Source: Nostoc sp. LEGE 06077 (GTDB taxonomy: Bacteria; Cyanobacteriota; Cyanobacteriia; Cyanobacteriales; Nostocaceae). From it: a DNA stretch of 64,000 nt. The stretch lies in NCBI RefSeq assembly GCF_015207705.1, contig NZ_JADEWI010000022.1, forward strand, positions 1 to 64,000, read 5' to 3'. Made by a program: the position numbers and the translations under genes. Below the pieces are notes generated by a model. That model was not told the origin of the DNA and did not search any database. It was given only the letters and a program-made list of their open reading frames with translations. Shown piece by piece: positions 30,164 through 39,850 of the stretch (position 1 is the stretch's first letter; each line of letters starts with the position of its first letter).

Positions 30164-31735
30164 TCATACTTTATATGATTCCATTTCATACTGATGCCAT
30201 TGTTGATCAATGCGTTCAGCTATTAAAGGTCGGACAATAAATTTAAGTGGATAACCATCTTGGACATCAACTCGCACGCAGGAATAAGGTAAGCGTGTTT
30301 GAGAAGCGTAACCATGTCTACCGACATAAAGTAGGGAATCTGCGACTTTGCGAATCGGACTACCGGGAAGTTCGGTAAAAGCCTCTAACAATTCTGTTCC
30401 TTCTCTACGCTGAGGGCGGGGACGGCGGCCACTACCACCAGAGATAATACAAGGGATATGAGAATCAGCGTATCCTGTATCAGCTATGCGGAGATATTCT
30501 AAACAGTGGGCGTGGCCGTTGAAGATTAAATCAACTATGGGACGGCCTTCTGTAAGGGAACCAAGATTTTCTTTGACTTGTTCTAATACCCACCGCAAAC
30601 GGTGACGTACTGCTAAAGTTTGCGCTTGACTCCATTTTGTGGCTTCGGTGACGTAGGGGGGATGGTGAAAAAACAGAATCCGCCCGCGGACTTCTGAGGT
30701 ATGCCAAGATTCAATGAGTTTGTCGCGCAACCATTCTAGTTGTTCAAAGTCAATTGTTAGCGATTGGTGGGATGATAATTGTTTTTCAATGTCGAGTTTG
30801 ATTTCGTTAATTTGGTCTAATTTGGCACTGAGGTCGTCGAGTTGTTCCGCATCGGTTGGGTTGTCAGGATTGAGGCGATCGCTCATTGCCAAAATCTGCT
30901 CTTCTTCTCTATCTATTTCCTGGCGGCGCTTTTGTAATTCCCGACGGTAATGATCTCCGGCTTGAGTTGTCGGTAAAGGCGATGGCATATTAAAAGTATT
31001 AGAATCAAGCGCGAAAAAATCTATACCACTATACCGAAATGTGTAATAACGATTGGGTACACGAGTAAACTCTCCGGGAACGTAACGCAAACAACGACCA
31101 GCGTCAGTTTTTCCGGTGTAGTGTTGGTCTAAATGATGCTGCAACTCTTCTTGGGAGTGAATACCTGCTAGATAATCGAGAAAAGCTCTGGCATAAGCAT
31201 CGCCTTGATTTGAACCATGCCAACCAATTTCAAAATCTTTGTACCGCAGCATTCGTCGCAGCCGCAATGTACTACCAGTAATTAAACGATACATCAACGG
31301 CACATCATAATAATCATGATTGCCTAAGACTGGTAAAAACGGTAAGTTAAAAGTCATGCGATCGTAAGCAATGTTTCTTGGGTTCTCGCCACCCATTAAA
31401 AACTCGCGGTAAGGTTCAATAAAGTTGGCTGGGTAATATTCATGGGAACCCACAACATAAATCACATCGCCAGTGTGTAGCACAAAACGGCAATCATCTT
31501 TATGCGCCAGCATTAATTCAGCTACTTCCCGTTGCGGGTGGTGTCCGTAATGAGATTTTGTCCCACTATCCCCAATCACCAAAAACGAAAATTCGGGATG
31601 CTCATCTTTGCCATCGTCAATCACCATACTGGTTTGATCGATGCCGTACTGTGCCATACTGGGATGTTTCCAGCGTACCCGCTCCTTCATTTTTTGAATT
31701 TTTACAGGAATTGGTGGTTCAGAAATCAATCTCAT
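30164..31735 (-). CDS. Calcineurin-like metallophosphoesterase
   Basis: The 523-aa protein has the phosphoesterase motifs in order: FLVIGDSGTKS (D-x), LHTGDVIYVVGSHEYY (GD-x), PVLGNHDYYDVP (GNHD), LFFHHPPYVTEA (H) and IFNGHAHCLEY (GHxH). A charged coiled-coil insertion of about 70 residues (RRELQKRRQEIDREEEQIL to DIEKQLSSHQSLT) separates the third and fourth motifs. No signal peptide. The substrate is unknown; the fold resembles acid-phosphatase-like members. It is convergent with the MscS gene. Confidence 0.9.
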   Translation of the reverse strand: MRLISEPPIPVKIQKMKERVRWKHPSMAQYGIDQTSMVIDDGKDEHPEFSFLVIGDSGTKSHYGHHPQREVAELMLAHKDDCRFVLHTGDVIYVVGSHEYYPANFIEPYREFLMGGENPRNIAYDRMTFNLPFLPVLGNHDYYDVPLMYRLITGSTLRLRRMLRYKDFEIGWHGSNQGDAYARAFLDYLAGIHSQEELQHHLDQHYTGKTDAGRCLRYVPGEFTRVPNRYYTFRYSGIDFFALDSNTFNMPSPLPTTQAGDHYRRELQKRRQEIDREEEQILAMSDRLNPDNPTDAEQLDDLSAKLDQINEIKLDIEKQLSSHQSLTIDFEQLEWLRDKLIESWHTSEVRGRILFFHHPPYVTEATKWSQAQTLAVRHRLRWVLEQVKENLGSLTEGRPIVDLIFNGHAHCLEYLRIADTGYADSHIPCIISGGSGRRPRPQRREGTELLEAFTELPGSPIRKVADSLLYVGRHGYASQTRLPYSCVRVDVQDGYPLKFIVRPLIAERIDQQWHQYEMESYKV

Positions 31736-32184
31736 ACTTTAACAATGCTTTCCTACCGCATCCCAATTGTAGCGAGTTGTTTTAGTAATTAATCAGTGGA
31801 GGATTCACACCCGCCACTCATACAGAACACAATTGTGCGTTTTGTTTTGATAAATATCTTACTTATTTGTTACTAATCTTGAACATAAAAATATGTACAA
31901 GCAAGTTGTAACTGGATTATAGTAGTTTTACGGAAGAACCAACACCACAAATCGCTAAGTAACATTAACACCTAAAAACTGTAGTTTATTACTGATGAGA
32001 TAGTTTATTTGTAGTCTTTCGCAGCAGGGAGATACTTAATTAACTTAATTCAATCAACTCCATAGTTTCACAGATAACACAGAAAATTGTCACGAAGACT
32101 AGATAAAATTTTGCATAGATCTGCGAAATACAACCTATCTATGTTGTATGAACATACAGTAAAGCCCAAGTGAAGGGATTGGCT
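31736..32184. other. Spacer upstream of the TPR-DUF928 gene
   Basis: A/T-rich divergent spacer of 449 bp. Overlapping plus-strand frames near 31532-31792 are shadows of the phosphoesterase gene. No repeat, tRNA or RNA motif was recognised. Confidence 0.4.
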
Positions 32185-33144
32185 ATGAAACCGTTTTTCC
32201 TGATAAGATGCGTCTGTGTAACCTTAGTGCTTGGCTCTCTCTTACCTGTTAGTTCAGATAAAGTAGCAGCCGTGCCTTCCGACTTAGCTCAATATCACTC
32301 GAACTACAACCAATATATGCAGTGGGGTTATAATGCTACCCGCCAGCGTAATTACTCAGCTGCTTTAAATTATTTTAAACAAGCACTTCAAGCAAGGCCT
32401 GGCGATCGCTACGCTACCACAGCGGTGAATAATATCCAAATTTATGTATCACGCGATCGCCGCAATGGCAACAAGCGTCAAACCTACGTTACCTATATTC
32501 CCACAAACTTGGGCAAACCAGCGCGGCAAGTGCAGGGGGGAACCCGTGGCGGGCAACGTCTTAGCGAAACTGGGGCTGTTTGCATTCCCGGTAAAAAACG
32601 CTTAATGGCGCTGACACCAACCTTTGATCCAATGCAAAGAACTACCGCCGCGAATCCCTCTTTCTTATTTTATGTACCGCAAACATCTGCACCAGTAATG
32701 GAACTGGTTTTGTCAGATGATCAAGACAATATTGTGTATCAAAAGACCTTGCAAACACCAACTAAAGCTGGTATCGTCAGCCTGAACTTGCCCGAAAATT
32801 CAAATGCGCCAAGTTTAAAAGTTGGTCAAACTTATCGCTGGGACTTTTCGATAATTTGCGATCGCAGCGATCGGCAGCTAGACTATACCGTTTCTGGCTC
32901 CATTGCACGTATTGCCCCAGATGCTGAATTGACGACTCAATTAGAGAAAGTCAAACCAGAAGAACAAGCAGCCATTTATGCCTTATCTGGATTTTGGGAA
33001 GATTCTTTAGCAATTCTGAGTGAATTGCGTAAATCTAGCCCTAACAATCTCACCATTAAAAATGATTGGGAAGATTTATTACGCTCTGGAGGCTTAGAAG
33101 AAATTACTCAAGAACCTCTTGTGCCTTGCTGCACCATCCAGTAG
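32185..33144 (+). CDS. Exported TPR - DUF928 protein
   Basis: The 319-aa protein has a signal peptide (MKPFFLIRCVCVTLVLGSLLPVSS), one TPR-like helix pair (GYNATRQRNYSAALNYFKQALQARPGD) and then a DUF928 domain (FLFYVPQTSAPVMELVLSDDQDNIVYQKTL, GQTYRWDFSIICDRSDR). DUF928 proteins are common in cyanobacteria, often near CHASE2 or CHAT proteins, and are of unknown function, probably periplasmic. Start is the ATG at 32185 after AAGGG; an upstream GTG is in frame. A run of basic, Gly-rich sequence joins the two domains. Confidence 0.82.
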   Translation: MKPFFLIRCVCVTLVLGSLLPVSSDKVAAVPSDLAQYHSNYNQYMQWGYNATRQRNYSAALNYFKQALQARPGDRYATTAVNNIQIYVSRDRRNGNKRQTYVTYIPTNLGKPARQVQGGTRGGQRLSETGAVCIPGKKRLMALTPTFDPMQRTTAANPSFLFYVPQTSAPVMELVLSDDQDNIVYQKTLQTPTKAGIVSLNLPENSNAPSLKVGQTYRWDFSIICDRSDRQLDYTVSGSIARIAPDAELTTQLEKVKPEEQAAIYALSGFWEDSLAILSELRKSSPNNLTIKNDWEDLLRSGGLEEITQEPLVPCCTIQ

Positions 33145-33528
33145 TCCTCTACTTGTCAAAATTACCTTATCACCAATAAGCAGAAACTTTACCGTGGTGA
33201 AACAATGATTAAGAAAAACTTTTAATTTCCTGCACGCAAAACCTTATAACATCATACGTACGTATAACAGGAGTATTAATAGTAAACATAACTTCACCAA
33301 TCACAACACCCATCAATTTGTATAATCACTAGACTTCACATAAAAATACAAGCAATCAAATATCAAGTTGTTTGTACAGCTAAATTTCCTTGGATCTCAG
33401 ACAAACCATTTATCTGTTAACTAACAAGGCAGTAGTAGCTGATAGTTTTTCTATGAACTTTTACTCAGTCTAGGGAATTTTATCCACTAATACATACTAG
33501 AACTCTAACTTTATAGCAACTGCAAACA
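33145..33528. other. Spacer upstream of the FHA/CNB polyferredoxin gene
   Basis: 384 bp, A/T-rich, without an open frame or repeat. It includes a small palindrome ATACGTACGTAT at 33254-33265. It should contain the promoter of the downstream redox genes, but no clear promoter or regulator box could be assigned. Confidence 0.4.
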
Positions 33529-36500
33529 ATGATTAGTCAAGTCTCAGAAAAAAAGATGCACATTGTCAGGTGGCTGCTTGCTATCGGCTGGCTGACATTA
33601 ATTTTTTCTTTATTTTATGATCCACTTTCGGCATGGTTAACTGACCCAAGTAATACAGCAAGTCCTTTCCATCTCCATCCAGAGAGATATCTTGACCCAG
33701 ATGATTGCGTAGCCGTTCAGGGTGTATGTTTACCAGAGCAACCCTATCCTATGGGAGCGCGGATTTTTTGGGCGATGGTATTGCCCATTGGGATCATGGT
33801 TTTGCTGTTATTTGGGCATGAATTTTGGCGGCGGATTTGCCCGTTGTATTTCTTCTCCCAAATTCCCCGCGCCTTAGGGATTCAGCGCAAACGCAAAGTC
33901 GTTAACCCAGATACAGGCAACATTCGGTACGAATTAGCTGGGGTAGAAAAGGAATCGTGGTTAGGGCGCAATTACCTATACCTGCAAATGTTCCTTTTCT
34001 ATTTGGGATTGAACATCCGCATTTTATTTGTGAACAGCGATCGCACAGCAATGGCTGCATTCTTGTTGTTCACCATCGCTTCTTCCATTGGCGTAGGCTT
34101 TCTCTTCAAAGGGAGAAGTTGGTGTCAATACTTCTGCCCAATGGCTCCCGTGCAGATGTTTTACACAGGCCCCAGAGGATTGTTAGGCAGTGATGCTCAC
34201 CTCAAACCACCCCAAAGCATCACTCAATCCATGTGTCGCAGTGTCGATACTAGTGGTAACGAAAAAAGTGCTTGCGTTAGTTGTCAATCTCCTTGTATTG
34301 ACATTGACTCAGAACGCTCCTACTGGGAAGGAATTACCAGACCAGACCAAAAACTAGTGTTTTACACCTATTTTGGGCTGATGTTTGGTTTCTACTTCTT
34401 CTATTACGTGTACGCTGGGAACTGGGACTACTACTACTCCGGAGCTTGGACACATGAAGAAGGGCAGTTAAGTACCCTATTCAATCCCGGTTTTTATTTC
34501 TTTGGACAAGCGATACCCATTCCCAAAATCATCGCAGCTCCTATTACCATCGCCGTGTGTGCTGGTCTGAGTTACTTGATTTGTTCCAGCTTAGAAAAAG
34601 TTTATCGCGCCTTCCTCAAACGCAAAGGCAGAAATATTAGTGACGAAGATATTATGCACACTTGCTTTGTCTTGTGTACATTTATCTCTTTTAACGTCTT
34701 CTTCTCCTTCGGTGGTCGTCCCAACATTAGTTTGTTTCCCACTTGGGGGGTTTTGGTACTTAATGCCTTTGTCGTATTGGTCAGTAGTTTATGGCTACAT
34801 AGAAGTTTAGCGCGGAGCAAAGAAAATTATTCCCGTGAGAGTTTGGCTAGTAGTTTGCGTCGTCAGTTGAACAAACTAGCAGTAGATTGGAGCAAATTCC
34901 TCGAAGGGCGATCACTCCAAGATCTACTACCCAACGAAGTCTATGTTCTGGCTAAAGTCCTACCCGGTTTTAGCCGTGCTGACAGACTGCGCGTCTATAA
35001 AGGCGTATTGCAAGAATCTCTCCAAGAAGGTAACGTTCAATCTGCCGACAGCTTAGAAGTTCTCAAAGATGTCCGCAAAGAACTGAACATCAGCGATGAA
35101 GAACACTACTCCGTACTCGCAGAACTAGGTGTCGAAGACCCCGCCCTACTCGATCCTCAAAGACAACTCAGCCGCGAAAACCAACTGCGGATTGATAGCT
35201 ATCGCCGCGCCCTCGAATTAGTCATCCAAGAACTAGTAGAAACAGGCACTCCCTTATCAGATGCCTTCGAGCGCAAACAAAAGCAAATTATGAGCTTGCG
35301 GCAAGAATATGCCATCACATCTGCCGAACAAGAACAAGTCTTGGCAGAAATGTTTAACCAAGATGGCGCATTACTAAGGACAGCAGAGAATTTATTGTCT
35401 CAGTTACAAGACTTAGCTGTTCGCTATCAAGCACTACAAAACTTAGTTCCCAACCCCCACGCCCCGGTTTACGTCCTACTACGACAAGCAGTCCAAGAAA
35501 AACAAAAACTGATTGTCACCCAATTACTCAGCATCCTAGAAATTTTAGGAGATACCCCAGAAGCCCTCGACATTGCTCGTTCCATAGGTGTACTAGCAGC
35601 CAATATCCTCGGAGATATTCTGCGGTCAAATGAAGAGCAGTCGAAATGGATATCTCGGCTCAGTATGAGAGTCATTGCCTCCTTACGCCAAGCCAAAGAC
35701 CTCGTAACTCAGTCAGTTGGCATAGCCACAGACATAAATCCTGGGCTGGCTGATACGCGAATCGACGCGCCCAATTCCCTACAGAACTCTGCGCCACCCA
35801 CAAACTCTACTTGGAGTTCAATTGTCGCGCCCACCCAAATCCCAGAACCAGCACTCCGTTCTGATGTGATTATTGATGTCTTAATGCAAATGTTGCAAGA
35901 TATCGATCCCTTAGTCCAAGCCGCCAGTCTTTATGCGCTACATCAGAGCGATCCTAGCCTTGGTTTCCAACAAGCTCGTCAGTTGTTAGATACAAAGTCC
36001 ACTAAAGATCAACTGGTGATTGAAACCGCCGAACGCATTCTCGGTCAAGGACAAACCCACGCTAAAAGTACCGTACCGACCATGATTGCTCAAATCAAAA
36101 TCATGGGACGTGTGGAAAGACGAGTCTTTCAACAATCCACAGTTCTCGTCGGACGGGAAGTTGGCAACGACATCATCATTTCCGATAACCGCGTTTCGCG
36201 TCAGCACGCCATCTTCTACATAGATGAAAAAGGCGTAAGCGTCAAAGATTTAGGTAGTAGTAACGGTCTGCGGATTGGTAAAACACAAATCCTTGATCAG
36301 CAAGCACAACTCAAACAGGGTGATGTTGTCCGCTTCAGCAGTGGCGACGATATCGTGATTCTGGTGCAGTGGGAAATGCAAGCCCAACAAGGAGATACCC
36401 TGGCGGAAGCTTTAGGAACCTTAGAAAAGTTGTTATGGCTGTATAAGAGCAGCTTCTTCTCAGGACTCAAAGCAAACGTCTTAATTGATTTGGCGAAAAA

Positions 36501-36855
36501 TAGCCATATTCGGGTTTATCGTCCAGAAGAGGAAATTTGCCGGATGGGTACAGTGGCTCATGACCTAATCGTTTTAATTGATGGTGAGGCCAGAGTCAGC
36601 CAAAGCATGGGTAATCAAGATATGTCAGTGGTCTTACCGGGACAAACTATTGGTGAATTGGAAGTATTAAACCATACCAATTATGCAGCGACCATAGTAG
36701 CATCTGGTACCCGAACTAAGACATTAAGAATCAATGCCGAGAATTTTGAGGCAGTGCTGGCCCAAGACACATTACTAGCCAGAAATATCTTGGAGCTTTT
36801 GAGTAATCGTTTGCAAGCAAGTTTGGGACAAGCTTGTTCCATAACGCAACTCTAG
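33529..36855 (+). CDS. Membrane polyferredoxin (NapH/NosR-like) with C-terminal FHA and cyclic-nucleotide-binding domains
   Basis: The 1108-aa protein has about eight membrane helices in the first 430 residues. Among them are a RICP motif (Cys104), WCQYFCP (Cys199, Cys203) and a cluster CX12CX2CX3C (Cys236, 249, 252, 256), as in NapH/NosR-type membrane iron-sulfur proteins. Next is a long helical cytoplasmic region (about 440-860), including a HEAT-like stretch. An FHA domain follows with the phosphothreonine-binding pattern (GREVGNDIIISDNRVSRQHA, near 875-895, and LGSSNGLRIG). Last is a Crp-type cyclic-nucleotide-binding domain (FFSGLKANVLIDLAKNSHIR, LPGQTIGELEVL; about 980-1095). The domain set suggests electron transfer gated by phosphorylation and a nucleotide signal; this is inference. 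A perfect hairpin follows, then an FHA-reductase-ferredoxin gene. Confidence 0.88.
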   Translation: MISQVSEKKMHIVRWLLAIGWLTLIFSLFYDPLSAWLTDPSNTASPFHLHPERYLDPDDCVAVQGVCLPEQPYPMGARIFWAMVLPIGIMVLLLFGHEFWRRICPLYFFSQIPRALGIQRKRKVVNPDTGNIRYELAGVEKESWLGRNYLYLQMFLFYLGLNIRILFVNSDRTAMAAFLLFTIASSIGVGFLFKGRSWCQYFCPMAPVQMFYTGPRGLLGSDAHLKPPQSITQSMCRSVDTSGNEKSACVSCQSPCIDIDSERSYWEGITRPDQKLVFYTYFGLMFGFYFFYYVYAGNWDYYYSGAWTHEEGQLSTLFNPGFYFFGQAIPIPKIIAAPITIAVCAGLSYLICSSLEKVYRAFLKRKGRNISDEDIMHTCFVLCTFISFNVFFSFGGRPNISLFPTWGVLVLNAFVVLVSSLWLHRSLARSKENYSRESLASSLRRQLNKLAVDWSKFLEGRSLQDLLPNEVYVLAKVLPGFSRADRLRVYKGVLQESLQEGNVQSADSLEVLKDVRKELNISDEEHYSVLAELGVEDPALLDPQRQLSRENQLRIDSYRRALELVIQELVETGTPLSDAFERKQKQIMSLRQEYAITSAEQEQVLAEMFNQDGALLRTAENLLSQLQDLAVRYQALQNLVPNPHAPVYVLLRQAVQEKQKLIVTQLLSILEILGDTPEALDIARSIGVLAANILGDILRSNEEQSKWISRLSMRVIASLRQAKDLVTQSVGIATDINPGLADTRIDAPNSLQNSAPPTNSTWSSIVAPTQIPEPALRSDVIIDVLMQMLQDIDPLVQAASLYALHQSDPSLGFQQARQLLDTKSTKDQLVIETAERILGQGQTHAKSTVPTMIAQIKIMGRVERRVFQQSTVLVGREVGNDIIISDNRVSRQHAIFYIDEKGVSVKDLGSSNGLRIGKTQILDQQAQLKQGDVVRFSSGDDIVILVQWEMQAQQGDTLAEALGTLEKLLWLYKSSFFSGLKANVLIDLAKNSHIRVYRPEEEICRMGTVAHDLIVLIDGEARVSQSMGNQDMSVVLPGQTIGELEVLNHTNYAATIVASGTRTKTLRINAENFEAVLAQDTLLARNILELLSNRLQASLGQACSITQL

Positions 36856-36858
36856 CCC

Positions 36859-36891
36859 TTTAACTGGGATGGTACTGCCATCCCAGTTAAA
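36859..36891 (+). terminator. Hairpin after the polyferredoxin gene
   Basis: A perfect 14-bp stem (TTTAACTGGGATGG with complement) around TACTG starts 4 bp past the stop codon. No T tract follows, so read-through to the next redox gene is possible; it may set the ratio of the two products. Confidence 0.6.
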
Positions 36892-37025
36892 CCGATCAGC
36901 GCCAGTTTTTTGGCACTCCTCATTACCTCCGTTGAGTTTAGGTAATGATTACAACATAAAATGTAAACAATTTCCCTGATTTTGGCAGTAGAAACACATA
37001 GGAATTGACATATTAGGTAATTAAT

Positions 37026-38774
37026 ATGCTTAAACTCAGAATCATTGACCCACAGCAGCCCAACGAACTCAAAGAACTAGACCTCAACTTAGACACCATG
37101 CTCAATCACGAGTGTCTAATTGGTCGCTATCCCAACTGTAATGTGGTTTTAGATAGTGCCGAAGTCAGTCGGATGCACGGCAAAATTTCTCTCAAAAATG
37201 GTAATTATTATTACACTGATTTGGCAAGTCGTGCTGGTTCGCGGTTAAATGCCGAGCAGATCCAAATCAATCAGGATTATCCCCTGAAAATGGGAGATAT
37301 GATGCAGATTGGGCGGTTCTTTTTGATGGTGGTTGGCGTAATATCCAGCAGTGAGCCGACCATGATTGATCTGAATATAAACGTTACTAACGTGATTACG
37401 CCCAGCAACGGTCAGGCTGTACAACAAGAAATAGCGATCGCCCCTGTCGCCCCACCGCCAATTCCTGAACCACAAATAATTTCAGCCGCCGTTGCCAAAG
37501 CTCCCCAAGAGTATATGCCACTAGCGACGGTAGATCACAGCCAAATTGAACGTTGGTTGAAAGGAGATTTAACCGTCAAATGTATCCAGATCATTGATGA
37601 AACCAATGATGTCAAAACCTTTCGCTTCGTGGCAGACCCACCAATGCTCTTCACCTATAAACCAGGTCAGTTTGTCACCCTCGATCTAGAAATCAATGGC
37701 GAACAGGTGTTGCGTTCCTACTCCATCTCATCCACACCCTCCCGTCCCCATACCTTAGAAATTACCGTTAAACGCGTCCCGGCACCAACAGATGCTGGCT
37801 CAGATGTTCCACGCGGGTTAGTTTCCAACTGGTTGCACGACAACCTCAAGGTTGGTAGCACACTCAAACTCAATGGCCCAACAGGTAAATTTACCTGCTT
37901 TGCAAATCCTTCACCAAAACTGTTGCTGATCTCCGCTGGTAGTGGGATCACACCGATGATGTCCATGTCCCGCTGGTTGTATGACACCGCCTCTAACGTT
38001 GATGTCGTGTTTTTCCACTGCGCCCGTAGTCCTAGAGATATCATTTATCGGCAGGAACTAGATTGGATGGCAGCGAATCATCCCAGTTTTAATTTGGCAA
38101 TTAGCATTACCCGTCGTGAACCCGGTCAAAGTTGGATGAGTTTCACCGGGAGACTTGATCCGGCAATGTTAAAACTAATTGCACCAGATTATAAAGAACG
38201 CACAGTCTATGTATGTGGGCCGAACCCATTTATGGAATCGGTCAATGACTTGCTCGAAAGCATCGACTTCCCGATGCAAAACTACTACGAAGAAAGCTTT
38301 GGCCCACCTCGGAAAAAAGCGAAAAAAGCCCCAGCGCCTGCTGTTCAGGTAGAAGTTGCTCCTACTCCTGTGGGTAATTTAGGACTGCGCCAGATGTTGG
38401 GCAAAATCTCCACAGAAACAGCACCAGTTCAAGATGCCGTAGCGCGTGTGGCGACAACCCCATTAGCAGCTCCAACTCCCATCTCTCCCGCACCAGCATC
38501 TTCTAGTCAAACACTATTAGTTTTCTCGAAATCAAGCAAAGAAGTACCTTGTGATGGCGAAGAAAGCATCCTAGATATGGCTGACCAAAGCGGAGTGAAA
38601 ATCCGCAGTAGTTGCCGTTCTGGGGTTTGTGGTACTTGCAAAAAACGTAAGTTAGAAGGAACTGTCAAAATGGAAGGCTATGATTCAGAAGCCTTAGAAG
38701 AAAGTGAAATTAAAGAAGGCTATATCTTAACTTGTGTGGCTTATCCTGTCGGTAGAGTCGTGATTGATGCTTAG
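37026..38774 (+). CDS. FHA - flavin oxidoreductase - [2Fe-2S] ferredoxin fusion
   Basis: The 582-aa soluble protein has three parts. An N-terminal FHA domain (about 20-105) contains LIGRYPNCNVVLDSAEVSRMHG. A ferredoxin-NADP reductase-type module (about 175-425) has the FAD motif RSYSIS, ISAGSGITPMMSM for nucleotide binding and YVCGPNPFM. After a Pro/Ala linker comes a plant-type ferredoxin domain (about 495-582) with cluster ligands Cys530, Cys535, Cys538 and Cys570 (CX4CX2CX31C). The order reductase then ferredoxin resembles the Hcr/benzoate-reductase class of NAD(P)H-dependent electron-transfer enzymes. It lies 170 bp behind the polyferredoxin gene with the same FHA domain type, so a shared phospho-partner and electron flow between them are likely inferences. 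Confidence 0.9.
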   Translation: MLKLRIIDPQQPNELKELDLNLDTMLNHECLIGRYPNCNVVLDSAEVSRMHGKISLKNGNYYYTDLASRAGSRLNAEQIQINQDYPLKMGDMMQIGRFFLMVVGVISSSEPTMIDLNINVTNVITPSNGQAVQQEIAIAPVAPPPIPEPQIISAAVAKAPQEYMPLATVDHSQIERWLKGDLTVKCIQIIDETNDVKTFRFVADPPMLFTYKPGQFVTLDLEINGEQVLRSYSISSTPSRPHTLEITVKRVPAPTDAGSDVPRGLVSNWLHDNLKVGSTLKLNGPTGKFTCFANPSPKLLLISAGSGITPMMSMSRWLYDTASNVDVVFFHCARSPRDIIYRQELDWMAANHPSFNLAISITRREPGQSWMSFTGRLDPAMLKLIAPDYKERTVYVCGPNPFMESVNDLLESIDFPMQNYYEESFGPPRKKAKKAPAPAVQVEVAPTPVGNLGLRQMLGKISTETAPVQDAVARVATTPLAAPTPISPAPASSSQTLLVFSKSSKEVPCDGEESILDMADQSGVKIRSSCRSGVCGTCKKRKLEGTVKMEGYDSEALEESEIKEGYILTCVAYPVGRVVIDA

Positions 38775-38792
38775 TTACACAATCCATAACCG

Positions 38793-39779
38793 TTAAAAAT
38801 CGTCGGGGAGTTGGGATTGCTGAGTATTGAATAAATTGTCGTCCTCACCAGAGTTTTCTGGCTGAATAACTGCAATATTTTGGCTAAATGGACTTAACCC
38901 TAGTTGCATCCGTAAAGCCTCGTCATATCTGGCGTGTTCCCAATTCCTGGCTAATTTAACTTGCTCTGGATTCAAGTTTTGAGCATCTCGGAGATCAGCA
39001 TTTTGCAAGTCTGCACCTTGAAAGTTGGCTTTGTCAAGATTGGTGGGACTGAGGTCTGCACCTTGAAAATTGGCATATTTGAGATTAGCCCCTTGCAAAT
39101 TGGCATAACTTAAATCAGCTTCTTGAAGATTGGCATAACTTAAATCAGCACCTTGAAGATTGGCACTCCAAAGGTAGGCTAATTGAAAATTGGCATGACT
39201 TAAGTAAGCATTCTGGAAATTGGTGTAACTGAGGTTAGTACTTTGTCCTTGAAGATTAGCATTTCTTAAATTTGCTCCCTCAAGGTTGGCATATCGCAAA
39301 TCAGCTTGTTGAAGATTCGCATTTCGCAAATCAATCTCCTGCAAACAAGCATTTTTCAGGTTAGTCCCTTCCAGGTTTGCATCTCGCAAGTCGGCTCCTT
39401 TTAAGTTAATCCCAGCTAAATAAGCTTTATCAGCTGTGAGTCCCGCCAAGCTAATCCCATCGTTGTTCAAATCTTGTAATGCTTGAAGTCTACCCCCACT
39501 GGCTCGTTGTCCATAAGCGGAGTTAATCACACGCCACGCTTCGTAATGCTCCTGTTTTTTTCGGGAAGGAGTTTCTCGGAAGTAAAGAATAACCGCCGCT
39601 AAAATACTCAAGTCTTGCAGAGTACTAATAAATTTAGAACTCATCAATGATTCCACAATACTTTTAAAGGGAGGTTTATCTTCAAAAACCCGAATCACTA
39701 CTATTGACAAAACAAATATCAAAGCGAAAATGATCCACTCTTGAAAGTCTTGTATCCATTTACGTAAACGTTCGCGCAT
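38793..39779 (-). CDS. Membrane-anchored pentapeptide-repeat protein
   Basis: The 328-aa protein has two hydrophobic N-terminal segments (EWIIFALIFVLSIVVIRVF and FISTLQDLSILAAVILYFRE). From about residue 108 it has roughly thirty pentapeptide repeats of the A(D/N)LXX type (GADLRDANLEGTNLKNACLQ pattern), forming a quadrilateral beta-helix. The C-terminal 60 residues are non-repeat. Such proteins are very common in cyanobacteria; function unknown. It converges with the redox gene pair, 18 bp between stop codons, and diverges from sodC. Confidence 0.9.
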   Translation of the reverse strand: MRERLRKWIQDFQEWIIFALIFVLSIVVIRVFEDKPPFKSIVESLMSSKFISTLQDLSILAAVILYFRETPSRKKQEHYEAWRVINSAYGQRASGGRLQALQDLNNDGISLAGLTADKAYLAGINLKGADLRDANLEGTNLKNACLQEIDLRNANLQQADLRYANLEGANLRNANLQGQSTNLSYTNFQNAYLSHANFQLAYLWSANLQGADLSYANLQEADLSYANLQGANLKYANFQGADLSPTNLDKANFQGADLQNADLRDAQNLNPEQVKLARNWEHARYDEALRMQLGLSPFSQNIAVIQPENSGEDDNLFNTQQSQLPDDF

Positions 39780-39850
39780 TTTTGCTTCCTCTTGTTGTCA
39801 AGATATTGAATAACAAAACCAGTGTTGATTGAGTTTTGAGAATCTTAATT

